Origin: Chalara sp. BL73
Lineage: Eukaryota; Ascomycota; Leotiomycetes; Helotiales
NCBI GenBank assembly: GCA_918026815.1
Contig: CAKJVC010000177.1
Coordinates: forward strand, 1-32,853
DNA: 32,853 nucleotides
Reading direction: 5' to 3'
Each line of letters starts with the position of its first letter. Positions within the stretch are counted from its first letter, which is position 1. The notes beneath the pieces were generated by a model. That model had not been told where the DNA came from and ran no database searches. It worked only from the letters and a program-made list of their open reading frames with translations. The position numbers and the translations under genes are program-made. This document shows, piece after piece, positions 22,305-31,034 of this stretch.

Positions 22305-23703
22305 GTTTTGTTGTTGTCGCTAATTGAAAAACAGTTCGACTTAATCGACGAAATTCTGCAAGTTAACTAAACTGCTTAAAACTTAGATTTTGCAAAAAAG
22401 CTAAATCAAAAAAACAAAAAAAGCTACAGCTTAAAAAACGAGTTGTTAAAAAAAAAAAGCCGGTTTGTAGTAGTCGAATTAGTATAAACTGCTTTAATTA
22501 CAGCATTACACTGTAGTTTAACTACAACTTACTTAAGCTAAAACAAAACAAAAAAGTTAATTAAAAAACGGTATTACTAGTTCGGAATAAATAACGATAT
22601 TAAGCGTTTCGTAAACAATTGTTACGCTTGCTGTAAGTTTAAAGTTTTTAAAAACAAAACTTTAAAGTTGTTGCAATTACTGCTAATATCGAACTGTTTT
22701 TAGCAGTATATATTAGTTGATTTTAAAAATATGCTTTTCGACAAAAAAAGCATAAATATAGTATACGTGTTTATAAACAAGTTCGGCAAACGCTTTATTT
22801 CGATTTTTTGCAATAAAACAGTCGACGCTAAAACTATAGCTTAGTTGTATTTAGTGCATGTTTATAAGTACTATAGTTTTGCTATAACTATTGTGTCGAA
22901 TCGAAAACTTTAGTTTATTTCCGCGTTATAAAATAAGTTTTATCGGCTTTTAAGCACAAAACTTAAGTTTTCGACAATATACTATTTTTAAACAAACAGT
23001 TAAACTAAAAACGCAAATTAATAAATCGATTAACGTTTTTGTTTTTTTGTTAATGCTTTTTAAAATAACTAGTTTATTTTAATTTATGCGATAAACTACG
23101 CAACAGCTAGTTTGTTATATTATTTTACAGAGTTGTTTTTTTTATAGTCGAGCTAAACTATTAGTTTCGAATAAATATAAACTAAGTTTGTTTTAAAAAC
23201 TTTGTTTTAGTTTTACAGTATATTAAAAAAGCTCGGAAAAATGTTTAAGTTTATATTAAAAGAATTTACAAAGCTTAAAAATAAGCAAAAACTAAAATAG
23301 CTAAAACTTAAAAGCAACAAGCAATACAAGCTAACAAGTACCGACGACTAGTCAACTTTAAAGTTAAAAACAAAATGTAAATTTCGACAAAAAACTAAAC
23401 TAGCGAACGGCTAAGCCGAAAACTAAACTATTAAAATAAAAGCTTATACGAAATTACTAAACAAATAAGTTACTTATATCGTTTAAAGCTTTTAAAAAGC
23501 AATTAGTTTTATAACGTTTTTGTACCGGAACTTTTGCAGAAAAACTTTAGTAACTCGCTACTAAACTAGTATTAAAAGCTTTTAGTACTTGTAGTTTACA
23601 ACTAACAACCGAAATAAAAAATCGAGCAAGTTTTGCAAAGCCGAAAGTACTGTCGAAAGCTTTAGTACTAAGTAAAATAAGTAAGTATAAATTACGACTC
23701 TGT

Positions 23704-23708
23704 ATTTT
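23704..23708. repeat. Target-site duplication of solo LTR, left copy (ATTTT)
   Basis: ATTTT precedes TGTCAGG and recurs at 23912-23916. Confidence 0.75.
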
Positions 23709-23911
23709 TGTCAGGCGCCAGGATGTCACGTGCTAAGGGGCACTGAGAGGGGCTCGGTAAAGACACTGAGGCTTGGCATGTATGGGCACGTAGGGAGTCG
23801 CCAGGGGTTCGGAGGGTATAAGTAAGGGACTCGGGACGTAGTAGAGAAGGTAGAGATTAGTCTTGGTATCAATTGCAGTTGACTTGTGCCACCCTACTCC
23901 AGCACCTTACA
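23709..23911. mobile_element. Solo LTR, 203 bp, of an unidentified element
   Basis: GC-rich, unmutated DNA starting TGTCAGGCGCC and ending CACCTTACA (TG...CA ends), with a 5-bp duplication ATTTT, interrupts the gypsy A chromodomain-like region. GTATAAGTAAGGGACTC near 23816 is TATA-like. There is no coding capacity, which best fits a solo LTR left by LTR-LTR recombination. A small non-autonomous LTR element is the alternative. It matches no other LTR in the window. Confidence 0.75.
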
Positions 23912-23916
23912 ATTTT

Positions 23917-24080
23917 ATAATGCCGAAAAATTCAAAAAAGCGCTATACAAGCTAAAAGCTTTTTACAACGAGTACTTTAAAGCTAAAAGTTTTCCGGCAA
24001 ACTTACAATACTAGCTTAATTGCTACTTGCAAAGCAAAAAACCGGCTAATCGCTTGAATAACAATAAGTAAAGCATACTA
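23917..24080 (+). pseudogene. Gypsy A C-terminal chromodomain-like end of pol
   Basis: Downstream of the solo LTR the pol frame resumes as YNAEKFKKALYKLKAFYNEY, the C-terminal helix pattern of the chromodomains found in fungal gypsy integrases. The upstream chromodomain strands would lie at about 23560-23703 and are too mutated to read. The frame then ends in a run of stops before the polypurine-like AAAAAAAAAGTAA at 24187-24199. Confidence 0.65.
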
Positions 24081-24199
24081 CAAAAGCCGAGAAAGTAAAT
24101 TTTTTTGATTTTAATTTTTAATTTTTGATTTTTGATTTTTACATTTTATTCTTGATCCGCTGTAGTTTAAAAACAAGCTACACTGGAAAAAAAAAGTAA

Positions 24200-24487
24200 T
24201 GTTACGGCTTTGGCTTTATTTCGAGCTTAGCGCTAAGCACTGCGAAGCTCAGTAAAGCTTAGCTTTTGTTACTACAAAGCTCGGCACTCCAAAGCTTGGC
24301 AACCAACACTACAAAGCTCGTTTACACTGGCTTTTGGCCAGTATCCTGTATATAAAGCACTGCTTTCCTTCCTTTTTTCTGCCTGTAGTTTGTTTTTTTA
24401 GTTATAACAATTGATAGTTGTTCATACCTTTGCATCTTTCTACCTAGATCCACGGATCGAGATCCCTGTGCAGCTTGAGTTGTTACA
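24200..24487 (+). repeat. Gypsy A 3' LTR
   Basis: 288 bp aligned with 17523-17808. Here the inner half (TGTTACGGCTTTGG) is mutated and the outer half (CTAGATCCACGGATCGAGATC) is intact. It is followed by the TTTGT duplication at 24488-24492. Confidence 0.9.
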
Positions 24488-25807
24488 TTTGTGCGCTTTT
24501 TTTTTTTTTTAGCTTTACGGCCGCAATTTTCGTTTTTTGCTTCGTTGTTAACTTGTTACAGTTTGTCGATTTCGGTTTACGAGCTAATAACAAATAGCAA
24601 ACTGTAACAAAATGCTTTTTTTTGCTGCAGCATAAACACAAGTTTTTTTTAGTTTTTTTTAGCATTTTTTTGTTAAAAGTTTATTTGGCTTTTTTTCGCG
24701 TTTGCGTTTTTGTAAAAACTACTAATATTAATTGCTAGTTTATTGCGTTTTGCGAGCTGTTTACAAAAACTAGTAATTTTTAACAAGCTTCGTTTTGCTT
24801 TTTTTTTTTTTTTTTAATTTTTTGTAAAGCCGCAAACTTGTTACTAACAGTTCGTAATTGCTTACAATACTTTTTGTATATAAGCTTTTTTTTTATGCTT
24901 ACTATACAAGTAAGCATTTATACTGAAAAAACAAAATTCAAATAGTTTTTTTTAGCTTTATTATTTTATTTTTATATTTGTGTTTTTAGTATTAGCTAGT
25001 CGAATTCTGCTAGAAATTCACGAAATAGTTTAAAGTTTTGTTGAATATTGTTTAGCTTGTTAAAAGCTTTTTTTTGTCGGCGAAAATTTCCGAGCGCTAT
25101 CGCTATTTGTTTTAACAAATTACGAACTGTAAACTGATTTGTTTTTTAGTAAGTGTTTATTTACGAGTAAACGCGACTAGCTGCAATATTTGTTAAACGG
25201 CCAAATGCGTACTAAACTTGTTTTGTTTTGTTTTTAATACAAGTTTTATTTATTTGCAATTTAGCTCGTAGCAATTCTTTAAACTGAAAATATAGCGTTA
25301 TATATTTTTTTTGTATAATCTCGAATTCGTAAGTCGAAGTTTTAACTTTTTCAGCTTGTTAGTCGATAAAAAAAAAAAAAACTTAAACGTAAAACTTAAA
25401 ATTAAGTTCGGCAATGTTTTTTTTAACGTGTGTATTCGATCAGCAAATTTAGCTAACGCAGCGGTTGTTTGTTTTTGCAGTTAGTTAATTATATTTTGCT
25501 AATTGTTTGGTATATTTTGCAACTATGCAAAAAAATTCGAGTTATTTATTTTTATTGTTTTACTTTACGAACGTAGCTTGTATATATTAAGCTTTACTGT
25601 AGTTTAACAGTTTGTAACATTTCTTTTAAATAGTTAGTAAGCTACTGCTATTGTTTTGAACTTCGCTGTATTCGTAATTCGTAAGCAGCTAATTTGTTAC
25701 TTTTTTAAATACGTAATACTTTTTCGCAAACAGTCAACTCGCTGCTGCCGTTTAAAAAAACGCTGTAGCGCGTAGTTCGCTACTTAAAGTTGTAATGTTG
25801 ATTTTAA
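24488..25807 (-). pseudogene. Gypsy B leader and gag, RIP-destroyed
   Basis: Minus-strand sequence from just inside the 5' LTR of gypsy B to the gypsy A insertion. It is stop-ridden, but an intact CX2CX4HX4C knuckle (CLCCSKKKHFVTVC) is encoded at 24597-24638, inside the open piece 24483-24665. The rest of the element (pol) continues at 6570 and below, after the two guests. The N-terminal gag cannot be traced as one frame. Confidence 0.72.
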
Positions 25808-26063
25808 TGTAACAAGCTAACAATAACTTATTCAATTGACTATTACTGCTATATTACAAAAAGAATTAATATAAAAAAAAAAAAAAATCCAAGAGATTAC
25901 GGGTTTTATAACCGGGCTTGTAACGGGTCCGCTAGTACGTAACGGGTCGGTGGCTCCATGGAGGGTTCACGGTGGCCACGCGCTATCACGTGGTTGCAAT
26001 GAGAGCTGGCTCGTGCCGCAGGCACGTGCAGCCGAGTCATCCTTACGGGTTCAACCCGTCACA
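25808..26063 (-). repeat. LTR of gypsy B (5' LTR in element orientation)
   Basis: 256 bp aligned with 2530-2787. The outer roughly 150 bp (25905-26063) are GC-rich and unmutated, while the inner 100 bp are mutated. The terminus carries the palindrome ACGGGTTCAACCCGT (26045-26059). It is followed by the GCTAC duplication. Confidence 0.88.
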
Positions 26064-26068
26064 GCTAC
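26064..26068. repeat. Target-site duplication of gypsy B, right copy (GCTAC)
   Basis: Identical to 2525-2529; it belongs to the outer gypsy sequence. Confidence 0.85.
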
Positions 26069-26632
26069 AAACGAAGTTTATAAAAATATAAACTAAAGTT
26101 AAAGCTTGTATATACTAATTTCAGTTTTTAGCATATACTAATTAAGCTGTTTTTTTTAATTAATCGAATTAAGCTATTATTACTACTACTTTTATTTCCA
26201 GATTTAATTTTACAACAATATACTTACAATAACTACAAAAAAAACTCGTCGAAAAAAACAAAAACGCTTTTTAAACTTTTTTCGACAAAAGTACTTTTAG
26301 TTCAATTAAGCAACTGTACTATTTTTAAAATAACGTTGTTAACTGTTACTTTTAAAAAATAAGTCGGTCGTTAACTAGCAAAAACTTAAAAAAACGTACG
26401 CAATTAATTAAATCAGCAAGTAGCTAATGTTTTAAAAACTTTTGTTTAGTTTTTAAACAGTTAGTTTCGTGTATTGCTAAAACGGTTAGCGGCTACAAAA
26501 CTAAACAATTTAGTTTTTTTAGTAAAACTTTTTTTAATTTTTCAATTATTTCGAAACGAAAAAAATAACTTAAACGCGTTACTGTTAAACAGCTTATTTT
26601 TTAATAGCAACTATAAGTTTAAACTTAATAAG
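26069..26632 (+). mobile_element. Right remnant of outer gypsy element (leader and start of gag)
   Basis: This aligns with 17906-18475 of gypsy A through shared blocks such as AAAGCTTGTATATACTAA, AATCAGCAAGTAGCTAATG and AACTTAAACGCGTTACT. Each copy carries its own RIP-type differences. Similarity stops abruptly near 26632, where unrelated sequence begins, so the rest of this copy is displaced or lost. Confidence 0.8.
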
Positions 26633-26857
26633 CAATGTTGATTATTGCGTAATCCAACATTACGTAATATTAGGTGATAGTATCTATACTCGCTACATGA
26701 GTTATATTTGCTATAAGTCATACTCGCCACATGAGTCATATTTGCTATGAGTCATATTTGCCACATAAGTCATTTTCGCCACGTTATTACAAATCGAATT
26801 TGATTTAAATCTTTTCGATTCTTTTATTAGAAATCAATTCTAAAAACGCGTAAGCTA
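26633..26857. other. Unidentified, little-mutated segment between outer gypsy and LINE
   Basis: It begins near TGTTGATTATTGCGTAATCC, which has the TGTTG start common in copia LTRs, and contains a minisatellite. It may be the first part of an LTR into which the LINE inserted, but no matching end is present in the window, so this stays open. Confidence 0.35.
26691..26783. repeat. Minisatellite, about five imperfect 16-18-bp units
   Basis: Units vary around CGCCACATGAGTCATATTT (for example GCTATGAGTCATATTT and GCCACATAAGTCATTTT). Differences between units are mainly C/T and G/A. Confidence 0.75.
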
Positions 26858-26879
26858 TATTATTATTATTATTATTATT
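26858..26879 (-). repeat. (ATT)n 3' tail of the LINE
   Basis: About seven ATT triplets, read as (AAT)n at the LINE 3' end on the minus strand. The truncated copy at 20736 has a shorter run of the same triplet. Confidence 0.85.
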
Positions 26880-26917
26880 CCTTTTAACGTGCTGTATCAG
26901 TCGAGGACTATAGCACG

Positions 26918-26937
26918 GCTAGCGCCTAGGCGCTAGC
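26918..26937. promoter_or_regulatory. 20-bp perfect palindrome in LINE 3' UTR
   Basis: GCTAGCGCCTAGGCGCTAGC is self-complementary over all 20 bases and is conserved at 20787-20806 in the truncated copy. As RNA it would form a GC-rich stem near the 3' end, the position where some LINE reverse transcriptases recognise their template. That role is inference. Confidence 0.6.
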
Positions 26938-27051
26938 GTTCCTATCTAGTTTATTTACAAGCAATAGTAGTAGTCAATCTATTCCAGTGAATGTTGAGGG
27001 TCTAGCCCTGATTGTAGCAAATAGCAAAACAAATGAAATCGTAGCGAACGT

Positions 27052-28374
27052 CTATTCCTCTCTCTCTAGCTCCCCTAGCGCCTCTAGCTCCTGTTCCCGC
27101 TCTAGCCTATTCAGGTGATTCCGTCTAGTACAGACGCTAGTCGCTTTGAGGAACGCTAGCGTTTTTTCAATGCCGATTGTTGTGTGCAATAATAAGGCCA
27201 TTGTAAGCCTGTTTCCTCCAAGGTCGTTTTTGAGCTTTGATCTAGCTAAAACTAGCTTAGGATCATTACAGCTAAGTAGCAAATGCTGAGCTGTTCCCTT
27301 CGTTCCGCATACGCACTTGTCAGACGTCACATGACCTAGCTTGTGCAAATATGATCGAATATAGCCATGGCCGAGCTTTAGTTGAAATAGCGAACTGGCT
27401 AGCTCTCTAGTCGTTCCGCGCGGTAGTTGTATTTTTGACTTGATTTTCCACGAAAATAGCTTTTTGTACGTAAATGGATTTGTACTAAGCTTGCTGTCGT
27501 ACTTTGCTAGCACATTTTTCCATTCCACAATACTAGCTTTTTTAGCTTTGCAGCCTAATACCGCAAAACTAGTCGTTGTAGTGCTAGGTTCGATAGTTGT
27601 AGCTAGTTTAGCTAGTTTGTCGGCTTGGTCGTTTCTATAGATATCCGTGTGCCCTGGAACCCACTTTAGTGCAATACTAGCTCCTTTTTCTATTGCATGT
27701 AGCGTAGCTTCGCTAGCGCGTATTTGCTGTAATTGGCCGGGATTGTCGTCAGCTGATTTTAGCCTGTGAAGTGCAGCTTGGTTGTCGGTATAGATATTGT
27801 AGTTTTGGCCAGGCTGTGCTATTGTACTAGCGTATTCGATAACTTGCGTGATTCTTTCTAGCTCTCCATTGTAGACTAGCTGTGATTGGCCAATGTTGTC
27901 GATATTACGATGTATTGTACTAGGCCGTCCTTGATTGTCGTATTGTAGCGCAATAAAGCCGATTCCTACACTTGTCGATTCGGTGCTCGGAATCATCGAC
28001 GCGTCGGAGTAAATAATTGTACTAAGGTAGCTTAAGTGATTCAAGCTAGTTTGGTGCATTGTGGTAGCGTCCTTTTTTGACAACGAGCTGATTTCGACGT
28101 TGTACGGCGTAGTGCGATTCCATGGAGCGTACTTGTAGTGTTGTATGTGCTCTAATCTAGCTGAACTAGCTGAACTAGCTGAACTAGCTGAACTAGCTGA
28201 ACTAGCTGAACTAGCTGAACTAGCGATGCGTTCTAGCTGTGTGCCGGCTGTAGCTGTTTGTATAGCTTGTCTGATTGGGTGATTTGGAAGTAGCTTCAAA
28301 GCTCGAATAGCATATTGTCGTACGCTAGCATTGAGTCGTACGCTAGCGGGATACAATGCCGATTCGTCCTTCAT
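27052..28374 (-). pseudogene. LINE ORF2 C-terminal part: RNase H and zinc knuckle (440-codon open stretch)
   Basis: The largest open piece of ORF2. RNase H occupies about residues 120-245: SDAS near 127, the GELERI block with its Glu, YTDNQAA with the second Asp, and HTDIYRNDQADKLA with the last Asp, so D-E-D-D looks intact. A CxCG...QHLLLSC knuckle follows near residues 355-370, typical of Tad1-like ORF2 ends. Residues about 52-75 are a Ser-Ser-Ala repeat. The Met at 28374 is not the true start: the frame continues upstream (LRKILGVFRASP) to an in-frame TAG near 28480, so this is a fragment of the polyprotein. It ends ELEREE-stop at 27052. Confidence 0.85.
28157..28224 (-). repeat. 9-bp tandem repeat CTAGCTGAA, 7.5 copies, in LINE ORF2
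   Basis: Seven exact copies keep frame and encode Ser-Ala-Ser-type triplets between RT and RNase H. The exactness of the copies suggests recent slippage. Confidence 0.92.
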
Positions 28375-29900
28375 AGGGCAAATTGGACTAGCTCGGAAAA
28401 CACCTAGTATTTTGCGTAGTGCCAGGTTCTGTAATGATTGTAATTGTCGGCTGAATTGTGCTTGGCCTTTTTTCCACTATATTACCGCTCCGTAGTCGGC
28501 CACGCTAGTCACGCAAGCGAGGTACAATTGTCGAATAGCAAAAGGACTAAGACCTTGCTCCGTATTAGCTAGTCTAGCTAGTCGATTGAAAGCTGACCTA
28601 GCTTGACTAGTACGTATTGCGACGTGTTGTTTGAATGTGAGCCCTGAATCGAACCAAATGCCTAGCCAGCGTACTAGCTTTTTGGCTGTACGACGTTGTT
28701 GTCAAGTAGTCGTAAGCTAATTGTACTAGCTAGTTTAGCTGTCGTAAAGTGGATTAGTTCGGTTTTGGCCAAATCGAATTAAATTGCATTCAAGCTTGCT
28801 AGTTCAGCTAGTTTAGCTACTTCGCGTTCTAGTATGCGTACATTTTTCCGTAGGCTGGTCGATGCTGTAGTCAATGACATGTCGTCCATGTACGACACTA
28901 TTTTAATCGACGAAGCTAGCTTTGCCGCTAGGTCTCGTATGTAGATCAAAAACAGTATTGGCGAAATAAAACTGCTTTGCGGAATGCCGGTATTAATTGT
29001 TCTAAATTGCTCTAGTTGGTTGTCAAACGACAGTCGTAATTGTCGATTAGCTAGAAATAACGATACCCAAGAAATCAAGCTAGTCGGCATGCCGAGCTTT
29101 TGCAAAATAGCTAGTAGTTGATTTTTAGCCACGTAATCGAATGCTCCTTTAATGTCTAAAAACAACGTTGTTGTAGTACGTTTTGCTAGTCGATTTTGTT
29201 GTACCTTATTTGTCAATAGCATTGCTGCGTCGATAGCTGATTTTTTCAAGCGACCTCCGATTTGCGTATTGTGTAATAAGCTAATTGTTTCCGCTAAGTA
29301 GCTAAGTCGCTAAGCTAGAATGCGTTCGCTGATTTTGCCTAAGCAATTAAGTAGCGATATTACTTTATATACTGTCGGATCCGTGTAGTTCGGTTTTTAG
29401 TGCTTTTGAGAATTACACCTGTAACTTGTTTCCAGCACTTTAAGTAATAGCCGATATGCAATAGACTAGCAAATAGTCTGTAAAATAGCTCCGGTCCGTA
29501 TCCAAGCTTAGCGAATAATATCTTGATTAATTAAATCCGGACCTGGCGTTTTGCTTTTGATTTTGCCGAGCATGCATTTTCAAGCTCCGAAATAGCTAGT
29601 TTCGGCCATTCCCACGTAGTACTAAGTCGATAATTGTTCCAAGCTAAATTAGCTGCTATAAGTAGCGAAAAAAACAGCTTGCTACGTAGCGTACTAGCTT
29701 TAGAACGTCGTTTGGCCTAATATAGTCGGCAATCTTTCCGTTTGTCGATCCTTTGTATAGGCCATAGCTTTGTAAATTGATCGCGGATCCTCTTTTTCCA
29801 GAAATTGATTCCAATGCTTACGTTTTGCACGTTTAATAGCCAAAAAATAGCTATTCCGAGCTACTAAATATTCCTGTTTTTAACTGGAATCACGTGCTGT
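28375..29900 (-). pseudogene. LINE ORF2 reverse transcriptase, interrupted by stops
   Basis: The open stretch 28779-29249 (156 codons) holds the RT palm: FLDIKGAFD, then IPQSSFISPILF (the family has PQGSP-type sequence) and SYMDDM, with both catalytic aspartates kept. Thumb and fingers regions on either side are in frame only in pieces. Stops at several points mostly replace CAA, CAG or TGG codons, and shifts of frame are likely. Together with the RNase H and endonuclease segments it formed one ORF2. Confidence 0.82.
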
Positions 29901-31034
29901 AGTATCACGTGCTAACTGTCGTTTGCACTGTAGCATAGTTTGCCGCAATTCCGTAGTTCGTCATTCCACCAAAGCTTGGCTTTAGCGCTAGTTTTTGTAT
30001 TGGGATAGCTATTTTTGCTGCTGTAGTGATAGCTGTAGTAAGTAATTTCGCGGCTTGATCTAAAAAATCAGTAACTAGCATATCCGAGTAGCTAGTGCTA
30101 GCGCTAGCGTGCTGTAGCATTTGTCCGATTTCCAAATCAGAATCCTGAAACAGTTCCAAGCTAGCTGAGCTACTTTGATCAATTGTACTAAGCTGAACTA
30201 AAGCCGAACTGCTCAAAATCGAGCTATTTTCGATTTTTCGAGCAAAAGCTTCGAAAAATCGAAGCCAATCAGCTAGTTGCGTGTTGAATCTAGTTTGCAT
30301 ATTGTTGTCGAAATCCGAGCTAGTGCTAGTTCCGCGTATTGTAAAAGAATGCCGTAATGATCCGAGCCTAAAATTTGCCAGTCGTCGACTAGTTCAGCTA
30401 AATTGCTCGAAACTAAAGTCAAATCTAGTACCGATTCTTTAGCTAACTGTGGCCGAAAAAAGTGCCTTCGCCAGGCGTATTCAATAACGCTAGTTCTTGA
30501 TTTTCGATCCAGTTAACTAGCTCGTCGGCATTCGGACTAAGCTTTGCTAATAGATTCTACCAAGAATAATGCGTATTAAAATCGCTTAGCAAAATTGTAT
30601 TTGGCTGTAACGTTCTAGCATACAAGCACCGTTTTAGCGTTTTGAGCCCTAATCTAGCTTGGTTTAATTCATTATAAATATTGAAAAGTTGCAATTTTGA
30701 CGTTTTTCTACAATATCGACTACAAGCATATCGGAGTCACGTAGTAACGTGCTTGCTATAGTAACTATTAGCCGATAGCTTTTCGCTACGTAGACTAGCG
30801 TACGAAGTCGGAATAAAAAGTCAGCCGGCAAAATCTGTAGAAATGCTGAATAAGCTATTAAGCGTGTTGTCGAATAGTCTAGCTCATTGTCGGCTGGTTG
30901 CACTAGCTATAGTTTTTGAACTACTATTATGTCGATTTTTAGCTCAATAGCTAGCTGAAGTGCTGATTCGGTAGCTGCAGCGCTTTTGTTGAGGTTCACT
31001 TGTAGTACTTTCGTATTGCTACTAATTATACTAG
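29901..31034 (-). pseudogene. LINE ORF2 endonuclease and linker, interrupted
   Basis: Minus-strand translation just after ORF1 gives VLQVNLNKSAAATESALQ and DIIVVQKLW, matching the start of LINE apurinic-type endonucleases; the catalytic Glu of QEPW is Lys here. Open pieces are 30664-30903 and 29905-30300. An SDFN block near 30580 and GSDHYG near 30355-30370 are the expected later catalytic motifs. The piece ending at 29905 is the linker to RT. The gene is broken by several stops. Confidence 0.78.

Larger units (their letters stand above)
19391..23703 (+). pseudogene. Gypsy A pol (protease, RT, RNase H, integrase), RIP-destroyed
   Basis: The protease active site near 19510-19540 reads NTGASNYIF where the family has DTGA. 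RT begins near 20925 with NGLFRFYVDYRKLNSLIK (VDYRKLN at 20949-20969). YFNN at 21263-21274 replaces catalytic YxDD. RNase H lies about 21700-22100 and is followed by a repetitive spacer. The integrase zinc finger CX2C is at 22620-22631, and the core starts near 22710 (DFKNM). A VSNRK block near 22890 stands for the SDRG motif, with Asp changed to Asn. RT is split by a 135-bp LINE insertion at 20736-20870. Dense TAA/TAG codons make it non-functional. Confidence 0.82.
17523..24487 (+). mobile_element. Gypsy-type chromovirus-like LTR retrotransposon A, plus strand
   Basis: LTRs at 17523-17808 and 24200-24487 and a TTTGT duplication bound about 6.97 kb, or 6.6 kb without the two later insertions. 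The internal order is gag with a CCHC knuckle, protease, RT, RNase H, integrase, and a chromodomain-like C terminus, typical of fungal chromoviruses. It inserted into the gag gene of gypsy B, which resumes at 24488. RIP-type decay has inactivated it. The outer gypsy remnant (2438-2529, 26069-26632) is a second copy of the same family. Confidence 0.9.
2530..26063 (-). mobile_element. Gypsy-type LTR retrotransposon B, minus strand, split by nested copia and gypsy A
   Basis: This is a Metaviridae-type element read on the minus strand. Its 5' LTR is at 25808-26063 and its 3' LTR at 2530-2787. The gag fragment lies at 24488-25807 and pol at about 2800-6570. Removing the copia (6576-17488), gypsy A (17523-24487) and their duplications leaves about 5.6 kb, a normal gypsy length. 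Domain order on the minus strand is gag with a CCHC knuckle, RT, then integrase with an HHCC-type finger, which places it in gypsy rather than copia. RIP-type mutations have destroyed every reading frame, so it is dead. Confidence 0.88.

Noticed and set aside
23547..23729. 60-codon minus-strand ORF
   Set aside because: It crosses from gypsy A pol into the solo LTR; antisense to the chromodomain region.
26045..26059. tRNA gene from the TTCAACC palindrome
   Set aside because: There is no acceptor stem, D arm or anticodon arm around it.
27440..27640. 66-codon plus-strand ORF in the LINE
   Set aside because: Antisense shadow of the RNase H frame.
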